NCBI GenBank assembly: GCA_963930775.1 | Contig: OZ005707.1 | Coordinates: 5,456,001 to 5,520,000, forward strand | Direction of reading: 5' to 3' | DNA: 64,000 bases | Source: Cliona cf. orientalis | Taxonomy: Eukaryota > Porifera > Demospongiae > Clionaida > Clionaidae | In this document: piece by piece, positions 1 to 11,400 of the stretch | How positions within the stretch are numbered: the stretch's first letter is position 1 | Layout: every line of letters starts with the position of its first letter | Notes under the pieces: generated by a model | Database searches by the model: none | Told to the model about the DNA's origin: nothing | What the model saw: only the letters and a program-made list of their open reading frames with translations | Position numbers and translations under genes: made by a program

Positions 1-2779
1 TACGAGATCCACGGAACTAGCGTTCTATTTCCTTCAGTACCAGAGTTGGTGAAGTACTACCAGCAGCACGGCCTTCCTGAGAGCACTGATGGGAAACTGA
101 TACACCTGACAAGGGCGTGCTCTTCTGGCACTACTCCTCAGCCTGCTAGGCCACGAAATTTGAAGCAGCATGACTACAACAGTATTGATGGTGATGAGGA
201 TGCTGATAACGATGACCGTGATATAAAGTACTAAAGGATTGATTTAGTAGTATAATAGGTATAGCTACTATAATTTTGACTTAAACCAATCTACAGCCAG
301 TTCAAAGTCCAAGGCGATCATACTAATGTCTCAGATGAGCCATTGAGTTCGCCCAGACCACGCCTCAAAGCAGTAGCAGTATATGGTAATCAATAAATTG
401 TGTAATAGTGAGATATCATTAATAACAATGTCATTATTGACAGGACGTGCACGTGCTCAGTTCATACCACAAAAGAAACATTGCACATCTCAAGCTCCCG
501 CTGAACAGGTTGGACCTGATGATGTCCATGGTCTTCCTACTCCAGCAAGTCCAGACTCAGCTAGTCATGCCAGTACTTCATTGCAAAAACCCGGCTCTAA
601 TAAGAGTGAAAGATTCAGCATTTTGGAAAAAACAAAGGTTATTATCGTTATGTTAAAACACGGTTAATATCAAACTGTATGATTGGTAGGTCCCACAAGC
701 ATAATACTATGAAATCCCATCACCAATTTCAACCAAGAATAATGGGATAGAATCCTCAGTAGGAACATGGAGTCCTATTCTGATATATTATTATTGCATT
801 GAACACAATGCACTATATAACACAGGTGACAAAAGAACAGATGTATGAATTCTCTAGCTATGAAGTGCCGCAACCTCAGAGTGAACAGATGTATGAATTC
901 TGTAGCTATGAAGTGCTGCAACCTCAGAGCGAACAGATGTACGAATTTAGCTGCTATGCAGTGCCACAAACTCAAAGCAAATACTCTGATTATGTGAGTG
1001 GCGGCATATCAGAGTCGGATCCATGCATGTCATGTTATACTGGCACTTCTCTTGTTCATGCATGTACCATACTTAAAAAATATAGAATTCTCTTTCCTGT
1101 GTGGAGGAAAACATTTATATGGCTCCAGCTACTGATGAGGATGCACTATACCACCAACTATCACAGAGTGGGATTAAGAATATCTATAGAGATTCTCTCA
1201 GGTCAGTTAATCATAACTACTGCATGGTATAATATGTCATTTCTGTATCTACGTATAATAATATCATTATCATTATGCAACTATGACAAGGCTATAGTAT
1301 AGATTCAAACTCTTATTAATACAGGTTAATACATTCGATAGGATCAGGTCAGTTTGGTGTAGTTTATCAAGGAGAGTGGATGACCTCAAAATCAGGAGAG
1401 AAGATTGACGTGGCCATAAAGACACTCATAGAAGCAACCTCAATGGAGGATAAGATCAGGTTTCTCCAGGAGGCAGCCATCATGGGACAGTTCTCTCACC
1501 CAAATGTTGTCAAGCTTTATGGTGTAGTTTCAAAAGGAGAACCTGTGAGTGCCATTTATAGCTCACATTATATGATTATACCGTAATTCATTTCTGGGAC
1601 TTATATATATAGATAATGTTGATCATTGAATTTTTGCATAAAGGAGATCTTAGAGAAGTACTGCTTGGCCAGCTACACCCTGAAACTCCGTACGCTTATC
1701 TTATTAGGCATGCATGTATTTAATCTCACACACATGCATGCACGGTTCTGTTTATATCCTTAGAGGATCCAATGAGATTGATACTGACCTTTCCTCAATT
1801 TTGCTGAGCTACACTCGTCAAATAGCCTCTGGAATGAGTTACCTCTCTTCTAAGCTATTTGTACACAGAGATCTGGCAGCTAGGAACATCTTGATATCTA
1901 AAGATGATGTTTGCAAGGTTGTAGATTAGTCTCGATACTAGACCAATTCCACCGTGGAGCTAAAAAAAGAACTAAAAAGGAACTAAATGCTGCTGTGATG
2001 GGAGTGGTCTGGTATCAAGACTAGTTAGAAAGAAGTAGTCTAAGAAAATTTGTTTACTCGTATAGCTATGTCCGCTATCTACTCCAGATTGCTGACTTTG
2101 GAATGTCACGTGATCTTGCAGATGAAGAATATTACATCTCACATGGAGGAATAATTCCCGTGAAATGGACTGCTCCAGAGGTATTATTATAATTACCGGT
2201 ACAGTGTAGATAGCCTAATGTGTGCATTAAGCTATTAAGTCAATTTTATTGCTTTCTCTATGATTCACCTCCACCGGTAATTATTGCTATGAGGTATTAA
2301 CCGATAGTAATCCAATAACAATAATTTATGCCAGTGATGTGTGGAGCTTTGGTTGTGTCATGTACGAGATATGGAGTCTTGGACACAAACCATTTGAAGG
2401 CATCAGGAATTATGACTGCATACGGGTTATCGACAGTGGGACCCGTCTTCCCCCACCTCCTGGATGTCCTAGAACCATCTACAGTCTCATGATCGATTGC
2501 TGGTTAACATGATTAATTTTTTAATTGCATGGGCTTATTAAATTGTAGCATTATTGAAGAGTTCGTATGTATCTATGATATTATTATAGGCACCCACAGA
2601 CCTCCAGTCGTCCCAGTTTTGTGTCATTGGTTCGGCAGTTGTCGCTTCCAGACACCAAGCTGCTCAAATGGAGTGAGGAAGACAGGACCATTGGCACTGA
2701 GGCAGCCACGCTGGGAGCAGCACTGGACAAAGCCACCGAACTGTACAAAGATTTACAAGAACAGTACAGGGCAGAATGA
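1..2779 (+). CDS. SH2-containing tyrosine kinase, 5' end outside the window
   Basis: Phosphotyrosine-reading kinase, predicted cytoplasmic. Exons by phase: 1-227, 297-385, 444-637, 826-993, 1086-1201, 1325-1544, 1613-1689, 1764-1917, 2088-2180, 2335-2502, 2590-2779 (TGA). The first exon encodes the C-terminal half of an SH2 domain ([16 protein letters not shown]). Then come a Ser/Pro linker, an exon of tyrosine repeats, and a kinase domain with [27 protein letters not shown] and DFG. The tail ends near [11 protein letters not shown]. The SH2 piece resembles the SH2 next to the CARD-like exon in the downstream genes. Exon 1 runs into a stop at 232-234 only if the donor at 228 is ignored. Between APE (end 2180) and SDVWSFG (2335) about ten residues are unaccounted for: either an unrecognised microexon of length 3n+2 or a loss. 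Tyrosine specificity follows from the AARN catalytic loop. Confidence 0.85.
835..978 (+). repeat. three 48-bp in-frame coding repeats, tyrosine-rich
   Basis: Units at 835-882, 883-930 and 931-978 each encode about [16 protein letters not shown]. Each has a YEF and a YEV (YAV in the third) tyrosine. They sit in one exon (826-993) between the SH2 and kinase domains and keep the frame. Role as docking sites is inference. Confidence 0.85.
1927..2023. mobile_element. 97-bp inverted-repeat element in kinase intron
   Basis: Ends TAGTCTCGATACTAGACCA and TGGTCTGGTATCAAGACTA are inverted copies with two mismatches. It starts nine bases after the exon donor at 1917. The same TAGTCTYG ends occur at 13567-13926 and 17699-17825. 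No clean target duplication is visible here. Confidence 0.6.
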
Positions 2780-3120
2780 ACAAGGGATTTAGATGGCTAA
2801 ATTTTCTCAGTGATGTCCTGCATACTTATTAATATTCTGTCCTATGTATATTTCATTATACTTCTGTTCCACTGTAACAATGCCATGTAGCTACATTGTA
2901 TCTTATCAGCAAAATTATAATACTATGTGCAACAAGTGTTTGGCTGCTATCAATGGCTACAGATTTTATATTAACAAGCCGTATTAGGCCAACCATGAAT
3001 TCTCTTGTCACTTCCCCCAGAAAACAACTTATTATAACTATTATAAGGTCATTAATTGTTTTCAAATTTGGTTATCCAATTGTTCAGCTAGACTAAGTAT
3101 ATACATGCATGTGTCATGTG
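2780..3120. other. intergenic, no gene seen
   Basis: AT-rich spacer between the tyrosine kinase stop and the TKL kinase flank. I see only short chance ORFs. It holds the 3' UTR and poly(A) region of the upstream gene by position. Confidence 0.5.
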
Positions 3121-3230
3121 AAAGCTCAAATATTATAATGAAATGTTGTTAAGTAGCTATAGCTACAATAACAATATTATGCTTTAAACGAGTCTGGTAG
3201 CTACAACTGATCAAACGGACAGTAGTAAGT
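3121..3230 (+). promoter_or_regulatory. duplicated 5' flank of TKL kinase 1
   Basis: The about 110 bp before this ATG match the flank of the second kinase (26541-26675), including GTAGCTATAGCTACAATAA and ACGAGTCTGGTAGCTACAA. Similarity is high despite AT-rich content, so the promoter or 5' UTR was copied with the gene. No specific factor site is claimed. Confidence 0.5.
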
Positions 3231-4382
3231 ATGGAAGTTCAGCTATTCAAGGACAAGATCCTTGGCATAGGCGCCTATGGGAAAGTCTGTAGAGCAAGAT
3301 ATGGCAGTCTTCCCTGTGCAGCTAAAGTCATCCATGAGACACTCTTTGATCCAGAAGCTCTCAAGCTGGTGGGACGAGGGAAGAAGCACAGGCTACCCTT
3401 TGAAAGATTCAAGCAAGAATGTGAGGTTCTCCACAACTTGAGGCATCCAAACATCATCCAGTACCTGGACGTGTACCAAGATCCTGATACTAAGCTACCT
3501 GTTTTACTGATGGAGCTCATGGATGGCAGCTTGACACACTTCCTTGAAGACTCCTTGCAACAGATTCCCTTTCACATTCAAGTCAACTTTAGCCATGATA
3601 TTGCTCTGGCACTCTCATTTCTTCATGCCAACAAAATCCTCCATCGCGATCTCTCCAGCAACAATGTCCTACTGATCAGCAATGTCAGGGCCAAAGTGAC
3701 TGACTTTGGAATGGCCAGACTAGGTGAACATGCAACCTTGATTAGTCATACTGCGTGCCCGGGCACTGATGTCTACATGCCTCCTGAAGCGGTCAAAGAG
3801 AAACCCACCTACACGGAGAAGATTGATTGCTTCTCTTTTGGGGTTCTCATTATCCAGATTTTGGCACAAGTGTTCCCGGATCCAACAAAGCGACAAGAGA
3901 CAATGCAGAACTTCAGTCATAGAGGACGAAAAGTTATGGTATCTGTATCAGAAGTGGAGCGCCGAAAGAATCACATCGACTTGGTTCAACCAAATCATCC
4001 ACTTCTTGCGATCGCTCTCGACTGCCTGAACGAGTTGGAATCTGATCGTCCATCTGCTCAGGAGATTTGTGAGAGGGTGGCTACCTTGAAGGAAAGTGCT
4101 GAGTACATGGTTAGTATGAAGGAGGAGGAAGGAGAAAGGAAGCTTGAATCTTCAAGAGATCAAGAGCAGAGTGTTGATGAATCACTTGCACGTGAACTGA
4201 GGGAAAAAGAGGAGGTGATAGAAGCTGAAAGGCAAGAAACTCTTAAGCTACAAAAAGCTCTAGCAGCTAAAGAAAAGGAAATTGAAGAACTGAAGAAGAA
4301 ATTAGCTGAAAATTCTGCAGCTAATGAACCAGATACTACGAAGCAGCCATCTCATGATCAGAGTGGAAAAGGTTGGCTTTAG
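3231..4382 (+). CDS. TKL-like protein kinase with C-terminal coiled coil (copy 1)
   Basis: Intronless, 383 aa. The kinase domain covers roughly residues 5-295. Visible motifs are glycine loop GIGAYGKVCRARYG, the AAKV lysine, catalytic loop HRDLSSNN, DFG in TDFGMARLG, and PPEA. HRDLSSNN rather than AARN argues for Ser/Thr or dual specificity, in the tyrosine-kinase-like group. Residues 300-370 are rich in E, K and L with heptad spacing (LREKEEVIEAERQ), a likely coiled coil for self-association. Catalytic residues are present, so it is predicted active. It lies directly upstream of tensin-like gene A, and the second copy (26676-27818) sits in the same position before tensin copy C. The substrate is unknown. 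The single-exon form among intron-rich neighbours could reflect an old retrocopy. Confidence 0.88.
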   Translation: MEVQLFKDKILGIGAYGKVCRARYGSLPCAAKVIHETLFDPEALKLVGRGKKHRLPFERFKQECEVLHNLRHPNIIQYLDVYQDPDTKLPVLLMELMDGSLTHFLEDSLQQIPFHIQVNFSHDIALALSFLHANKILHRDLSSNNVLLISNVRAKVTDFGMARLGEHATLISHTACPGTDVYMPPEAVKEKPTYTEKIDCFSFGVLIIQILAQVFPDPTKRQETMQNFSHRGRKVMVSVSEVERRKNHIDLVQPNHPLLAIALDCLNELESDRPSAQEICERVATLKESAEYMVSMKEEEGERKLESSRDQEQSVDESLARELREKEEVIEAERQETLKLQKALAAKEKEIEELKKKLAENSAANEPDTTKQPSHDQSGKGWL

Positions 4383-5428
4383 TTAGCTATAAGTATCTAC
4401 ATACTTAAAATTGGGATGCTGTCCCTTATAGAGTTAAAGCATACAATGGATCTACTTGTTACTAAACAATTGTTATAGCTACTATAATGACCTCCTGTTA
4501 CCTCCTGTTGGTTTGCTGTTGCTGTTTGTATAGCGAAGTGTATACCACCAGTACCTTTATTCCCATACTACTGCTACCATGCCAAGGGCTTACAGTATAC
4601 CTAGTAGCTACAGCAAAAATTCAAAATAGACATGTAGTTTGACTAATTATAGTAGCAGCTGCATGCTGTCTGGTAGCTACTGTATATGGATTTTTAGCCA
4701 ATTTCGCCAGCTGCCTAGTTACATGCCCTCTTCTCCTAAAGCCCTCCAACTATCAGTCAAAATGCTAGAAAACACTAAAATTCATATTGAATGGCTTTTA
4801 TTTTACCAACTGAAGCCAGCCACAACTGCAGGCTGCCCATCATGGGATGATAGTAACCACAGGATTGTATAAGATAATTGAGTAGCAATTACCTTAAGGA
4901 CAGGTTTAATTGCGAGTACTTAATTTTGCGATTTGGCTACCCCTCACATTTTGCTGGTACTAACCGGCTTGCAAAAAATCAACCACACCCACAATTATAC
5001 CAAAAGTAATGTTCTTCAACAATAGTATTGTTGTATAATACCAGGGGGCTTTTACGCGGGATGGTTACATTTCCGTGTGACGACCATTACCGACGGTCGA
5101 ATGCAACTTGGGCGCGCAATCTCTATTCTCTCGCTGGTTGTTTGGTGGGCAAAACTCGGCATAATATTATGACACAAATAGCTAGTTTGATTTTTATTGC
5201 ATAGTTGTTTCTAATTAATCGAATTTCAAAATTATATTTATGAAATATTATATTATTCGCGGGTATTAAGCCACGGTGTAGCGATTTTGTCATAAATCAC
5301 AAAATTCGCAATTAATAGTACCCGTTATTAAACCTATCCCTAAGGTAGCAAGCAGACTACCAGTAGACAGTTAGAAACTGATCCTAACATAGGTTCTAGT
5401 GCTGGATTAAGTTACATGTGTATGCATC
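4383..5428. other. intergenic spacer with one inverted-repeat element
   Basis: Apart from the element at 4890-5347 this holds AT-rich spacer. No coding sequence is supported. Confidence 0.5.
4890..5347. mobile_element. 458-bp terminal-inverted-repeat element
   Basis: The left end TACCTTAAGGACAGGTTTAA matches, inverted, the right end ...TTAAACCTATCCCTAAGGTA. The similarity continues inward over about 40 bp through GCGAGTACTTAAT. No ORF, so a non-autonomous element. Confidence 0.6.
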
Positions 5429-8400
5429 ATGGCATACTATGAACCGGAGGTTACACGTAGGTATGATTAGATAATTACAATGACTTTTGGTGTACTTTGC
5501 AGAGCATCATAACCCCAAGTTGGATTTTGCAAACTATATGACTCGTGAGCATCTAGATCAACAGGTCAGGCTTGCAATACACACAATAATGCTATTGTAC
5601 AAATTTAAGCAACACTGACTATCACCATGATGTTACAGTTGGGGATATTCCCTGAAGGAGCGGCCGAAAATGTTCAAAAGTCAAATCAAGAGCAGAATCA
5701 GTACTCACAGCAAGAGGTTAGATAGAAATTAATATCCAATAATAATGGCACAGCTAGTGTGTTTTTCAGCAATGAACGAACAACTTGAAGGCAGGTATAA
5801 ATCTAGTATAACGTGTACATTTCTCTAACCACAAAAATTAGCTAACTGTGTTACCCTCTACCAACCCTTTCCTTTTGAGGAAGAGAATAGACAATAATGT
5901 AATAATATCAAAGCACCACACTCACTCTAGTCAATGCCAATTATATCTCTAGCTGTCAGTCACGATCAGTGGAATCCACTAGTCATAAATGCTACATGCA
6001 GACTGTCAGTTTATCAGCCAAGATACTTGTGCTAGCTATAGTATCTACTCCAGTTGGATATACATAGCTAATGATTATGTAGATCTATACATAAAAAGCC
6101 TAGCTATGTGGTTACTTTCCTTGTTTCTAACTAGTAAGGGAGTTGCAAGTGGTTTTGCGTAACAGCTAGTGACCTTTGTTTCGTGACGTGTGTTCAGGCA
6201 CCCACTGAGTCTCCCAAGTCACAACCATCTCAAGCTCCACCTCCAATGAATTTCAAGCGACAACATAGCCCACCTTATACTGAAATTGATCCAGACCAGG
6301 AGATCCAGCTGGAGCCTCTTCCCATTCAAATGAGCAGTGCTACAGACAGTGATATGTGGGTGAAGGTGAAGCACAATGTAGCTGACCAACGACCACAGCA
6401 GCCCGATAGTATTAGACTAGGAAGAAGGTCATCTAGCACGTCAAACTTGACCAACGCGATGACAAGTGCTTCCGGCTCCGACTGCTTAGCCGAGCTGATG
6501 ATCAATGTTACGGCTCCAAGCACTCCAGGGTCAAATGGTCAGAGAAGACACTCATTCACCGAGGGGGATGGGAAGTTGATCATCAAGGCTAGTGCCGCCA
6601 ATAGGTAAGACAAGGGGCCATAATGATTGCAATTAAATTTTAAGGGGGACGAGAAGTTGATTAGTCCTATATCTTGTGGGTGTGATTTACATTATATTAT
6701 TAATACGTATAGTGCACATGCATCCTTATGCTTTTGTTACTCTCTAGCTAATCTTTGCTCACACAGTGACTCGATTATTCCCCTGGGTGGTCATGACTAC
6801 AAGAATATTAATCTTGATTTCGATGAAGGTGGACAACTGAACAATCTACGAGAGCCAGTGTTCCAACTACAGAACTGTCAGGTAAGAAAATTTAGTAGTA
6901 AATGCTACTGTGCATGGCAATAGAAAATATGCTCAACTTGTGCAGGGTAATGATGACCACATGAACAATGATGCTGAGGGAATTAAGCACTCATATATCA
7001 ATGAAAATGTCCTACTGGAGGAACTCGGCATGATAAGGGACACATCTGTAAGATCATAATAATATACCGGTTTCAATACCAGCATGTGTACAATGGTATT
7101 CAGCAAAACAAACTATTACACTTCTAGACATGTGCTGAGAACATGCCAGTAGCTGATCATGACGAGCCAGTGGAAGTTTCTTCAGCTGACTTCACACCCC
7201 AGAGAAGAGGTCGTGTGGGTTCAATAAAACCCTCCATCATCAAAAAAGTCTTGGAGAAAGTTGTGAAGCCCAAACGTCCACACTCAATCCTGTCGGGCAA
7301 TATCAGTGCAGAGCAGTGCAACGATGCACTAGCACCATTCACTATGACTGGAATTGCCATTGGACAAATCAATTGCGACTACGGGGCTTTCTTTAAGACA
7401 GCTTGGGGTAGCTCTCCTACATCAGCCCCCAAGACCAGCGCTGCTAACCTGCCACAGCCTCCTGTGCCCAGTGCAGCACTGGCGCAGCCCCCAGATTCTC
7501 CAGCAGAGAGCGAACACAGAGAGGAAAAGGTCAATTGCAATTGGCTACCATAATATGCATGGAGTTATTGTTAATAATTACCTCAGGTCAAATCAGCTTC
7601 ACAATGTTAGATTAAGCTGCATATTTGCTGTAAAGTAGTCTTTAATATGGACTTAGTGTAATTACCAATCCTGACATGTGTGTCATTTGCATGTACTATA
7701 TAGGAGCCTCGTTCCTCCCCTCCCGCAGGGGCTGTGAGACGCCCTCTCGCACTCAAACCGGAGAAGCCTTCAGCACCAACTTATGAGTGGAGAGGTAGCG
7801 TAAGTCATCAACTCTCGACCGCCTAAGACGTTCGGGACTGTAACTCGGGCTCTGTATACGCTATGAACCTCGAACAAACTCCATTCGGTAGATAATTCAT
7901 TTGTCTATTAAACGACCACTTACCATGTATGAATCTCGTTTCTGCAGGTCACTATGAGCGAGTATGTTAGACCATGATTTTATGAATTGGCGACCGTTTC
8001 CACCTGTTGTCGACCGCCCAGTAATTTGCAACAGCGCTAATGTCGACCGATGGCCGATTTTTATAATAAATGTGCATGCAAGTAGTAGATACTTAAGATA
8101 ATACTTTCATCATGATTATTACTTACTATTATCATAAATATCAAGTTTTCATATCGAGTGAAACTTTTATATATGCAGGATACACAAAATTAATACTATC
8201 GCCATACGTTCATAGTGTGTGGCAAAACGCGACCACACCCGAGACCACCGTATAGTAGATATCGGTCGACAATAAAAGGTGGTCGACTAATGATGACTTA
8301 CGCTAGGTTAGGAATTATGTGATGCATGATAATAATAGCTACACATATGACCTCCATACATGTGTATGCCACTAATTATTATTAGCTAGCTAGGGTAGCT

Positions 8401-11400
8401 ATATTCATTATTTGTAGCTACCATTCAATTTTAATACACATCATAATGGCAGGTCCTGGAGAGGAGAGGCCGATAATTCGTCAGATGAGAATCCCACCTT
8501 CCAGACCTCAGCCTCCTCGAGCTCCCAAACCTCAGCCTCCTCCCAACATGCTACGGAGGCCTCTATCTGAAGCAGTTGTACCCAAGCCCAAGCCCCACCA
8601 AAAGCCCTATCAGGATCCATCACCAGTCAAAGTACATCAAGTTACTCCCAGCACAGCCAAGGATACAATGCCGTACTGGTACAGACCACAGTACTCAAGA
8701 GTTGAAGCCGTTAACTTTTTGCACAGTCTTGATCCTGGCTCATTCATCGTACGCAACAGCAGCTCTGTTTCAGGAGGCTATGCTTTGACGATGAAGGTAT
8801 CACCGGAGCTTGTCAGACGGAGGAGGAAGATGCCTGAAGGTATCATAATTATCGTTGCAATGTACATGTATATATATATTAGCAATAATAATTATTAGTC
8901 ACTCTGCATGCATGATCTGGCACCTCTCCAACCCGATTCACTACATGCATGTGGTTCAAACCGCCCCACCTCTCTCTTCCAGCCACTACCTATGGCTCAT
9001 GCACAATAATATTATTAGCATTAATAATATTATGAACCCTTGACCATCTCCCCAGTAGCTGCACAGTGTAATGGTGCATGTGGTAAAAGGTCGTCAATAG
9101 AATGCGTACACATCGATCGATGCTGGCCCCAGAAATCATGGAGATGGCGTCTAAGATCGACTCTCAACCTTGGTAGCGACAGGTTTCGATGCTTCAATCA
9201 CAGAGACGAACTCGACAGCACAGTATTCCTTCCGAACTTCAGGTTGGTCGCGCTGCTGCAGTCTCGCGCGGGCCTATGGCGCGCCCCTTGTGCATGTGAC
9301 AATGATGCGTGCTATATAGCGCAAGGCTATCCACGCCATTACGTAAGCCAAGAAAACACGTGAAGTTCAACCAACAGTGCTTCTCAGAGAAAGTAGCGCT
9401 CAGCTTGTAATCTATTCGCTGGATACACGCGTAAGATACTCTACATATTTACTGACTTTCAAGTCCCAGAAAGGCTCCAGCGAGGCCCTGGGTTTTTTCA
9501 TAATTACCTCATAGGTTGCATCATAATTTCATCATAATTTCATCATAGATTACACCACAATTACCTCATAACCACAGAAAAGTAAATTGCTACTGGGGAG
9601 ATAATGAACAACTCAGAGACTACGTCCAGAGTCCATCATGGATACGCCGCCATAAATTCGAACTGGGACACATCGACAAACTGCGCATGCTCCGTATACG
9701 CGTACAATATTGGGGCGCGCGGCTTGAGCCGGTTGACCTTCACCTGCCATGTGCTCGACTGAATAGGGAAATCCCCCCCCCCCCCCCCCCCCCCCCCGAG
9801 TGCGAGCTCGCCAAAGAAAGCGAACCGAGAAAATCGCCATATCTCATCGATAGTCCACGATGTCTTCTACGCTAGGTTTGAATTCTGGGTCCCAACACCC
9901 TGTCATGTGAGCTAAACTTTTTGAAATAGTTTCACAGCAATTACATCATAGGTTTCATCATAAATTTCATCATAGATTTCATCATCATTTCATCATAATT
10001 TCATCATAGCGAGAGCCGAATTCTTAGTTTCTAATTGGGACTCTGGACGTAACGTAATTTAGAAACTGCATGATATGACACACTTCCCCATCCCATGCAT
10101 CCAGATGCTCCAGTGACTGAAGATATGTTAATAACCCACTTTCTCATCCAGCCAGACCCAGAGGGAGTTAAGCTGCAAGGATGGAATGAAAGAGCATTCA
10201 GTAAGGATAAAATATAATTATAGCTAATATTATATTATTACTACAGTAGATTGAAAGTTGGTCGATAGATTGCTATATCTAGTGTAAATATCAAAATGGG
10301 TCATGGACTCGCTCATCAGAGTCACATCAATTAATGCAGTGCTAGCTTGTGAACTTTAGTAATTCATTGAAGTGCTCCTCAAGCAACTCATAGCTACTCC
10401 CAAAAATGCATAAAACATACTGAAAAGATATCTTTACAGTTGGGGGGATCCTCCAATAAGTAGCCTGCTCATTTCCAACTTTTCAATGCATGCTGAAAAA
10501 GCTACTCATAAGATCGACGAGCATAAGTATCTCACAAAATCAACTACCACTGGCAGAGACATTGCCAGAGTTCATAGCCCATCACACTGTGGAGAAGCTG
10601 TGTCTTCCTTGCAAACTGGTGCTGCCTAAATCCTCTGCTGGCAGTGGAGGTGTCCCACAGGTCAGGAGAAAACCAGCCGGGATGAAACAAGCTCTCCAGA
10701 CTGGAGCAGGTGAGCTATGTGTGTGTGCGTAAATTCCTTTTTAATGTTAATAATTATAATATTGTATGCAATACTATATCATGCATGTATTATGTTATAT
10801 AAAGATAATCGGAGTCCATAGGATCCATGGTTGAATGCACTCCATCCCGCCTAAGAGTGATTTCAAGTTAAGTCATTGGCCCATGACTGACTGTCTTTCA
10901 TCACTGGTACCATAAAATTAATCAGATATTCCTCTGATGTAGCTGAGGATTTTTAAGTTCACCAAAACTATCTAATTAAAATAGCTTTTATGTGCGTACA
11001 TGTATGATATTATTGTGTATGTTTTGTCAAGCGTGGATGAAATGAAGTCCGTTTTTGTTCAGGCATGGCCTGTACATGTACGTTTACTCTATTATAATGA
11101 GAGAATTTGAAATATCCTTCCTCCCCTTCACAGTGTGTGAGCTGGTGTACCTGGGGAGTGTTGAGGTGTCTGGGCCAGGCAGTGAGTCTGTGGTGAGAGA
11201 GACAGTGGAGCAGCTGAAGACACTCGGACTCTCCACTATGAATATTGTCACGTTCAAAGCCTCCATGAGTGGCATCGCACTCACAGAGGACATTAATGGG
11301 TAAGGAAGGCCTGCTATAGAGATTTACCATAATATTATCACAAAACACAATATTTGTGTATGTGCTTTTGGAGGCAGATATTCAATATTATTCTACATCC

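Noticed and set aside
232..234. TAA read as the end of the first SH2 protein
   Set aside because: A donor at 228 and an in-phase acceptor at 297 carry the frame on, and downstream exons continue to a kinase domain in phase.
799..825. ATG at 799 as a separate gene start for the tyrosine-repeat exon
   Set aside because: An acceptor CAG at 823-825 in phase with the upstream exon explains it better.
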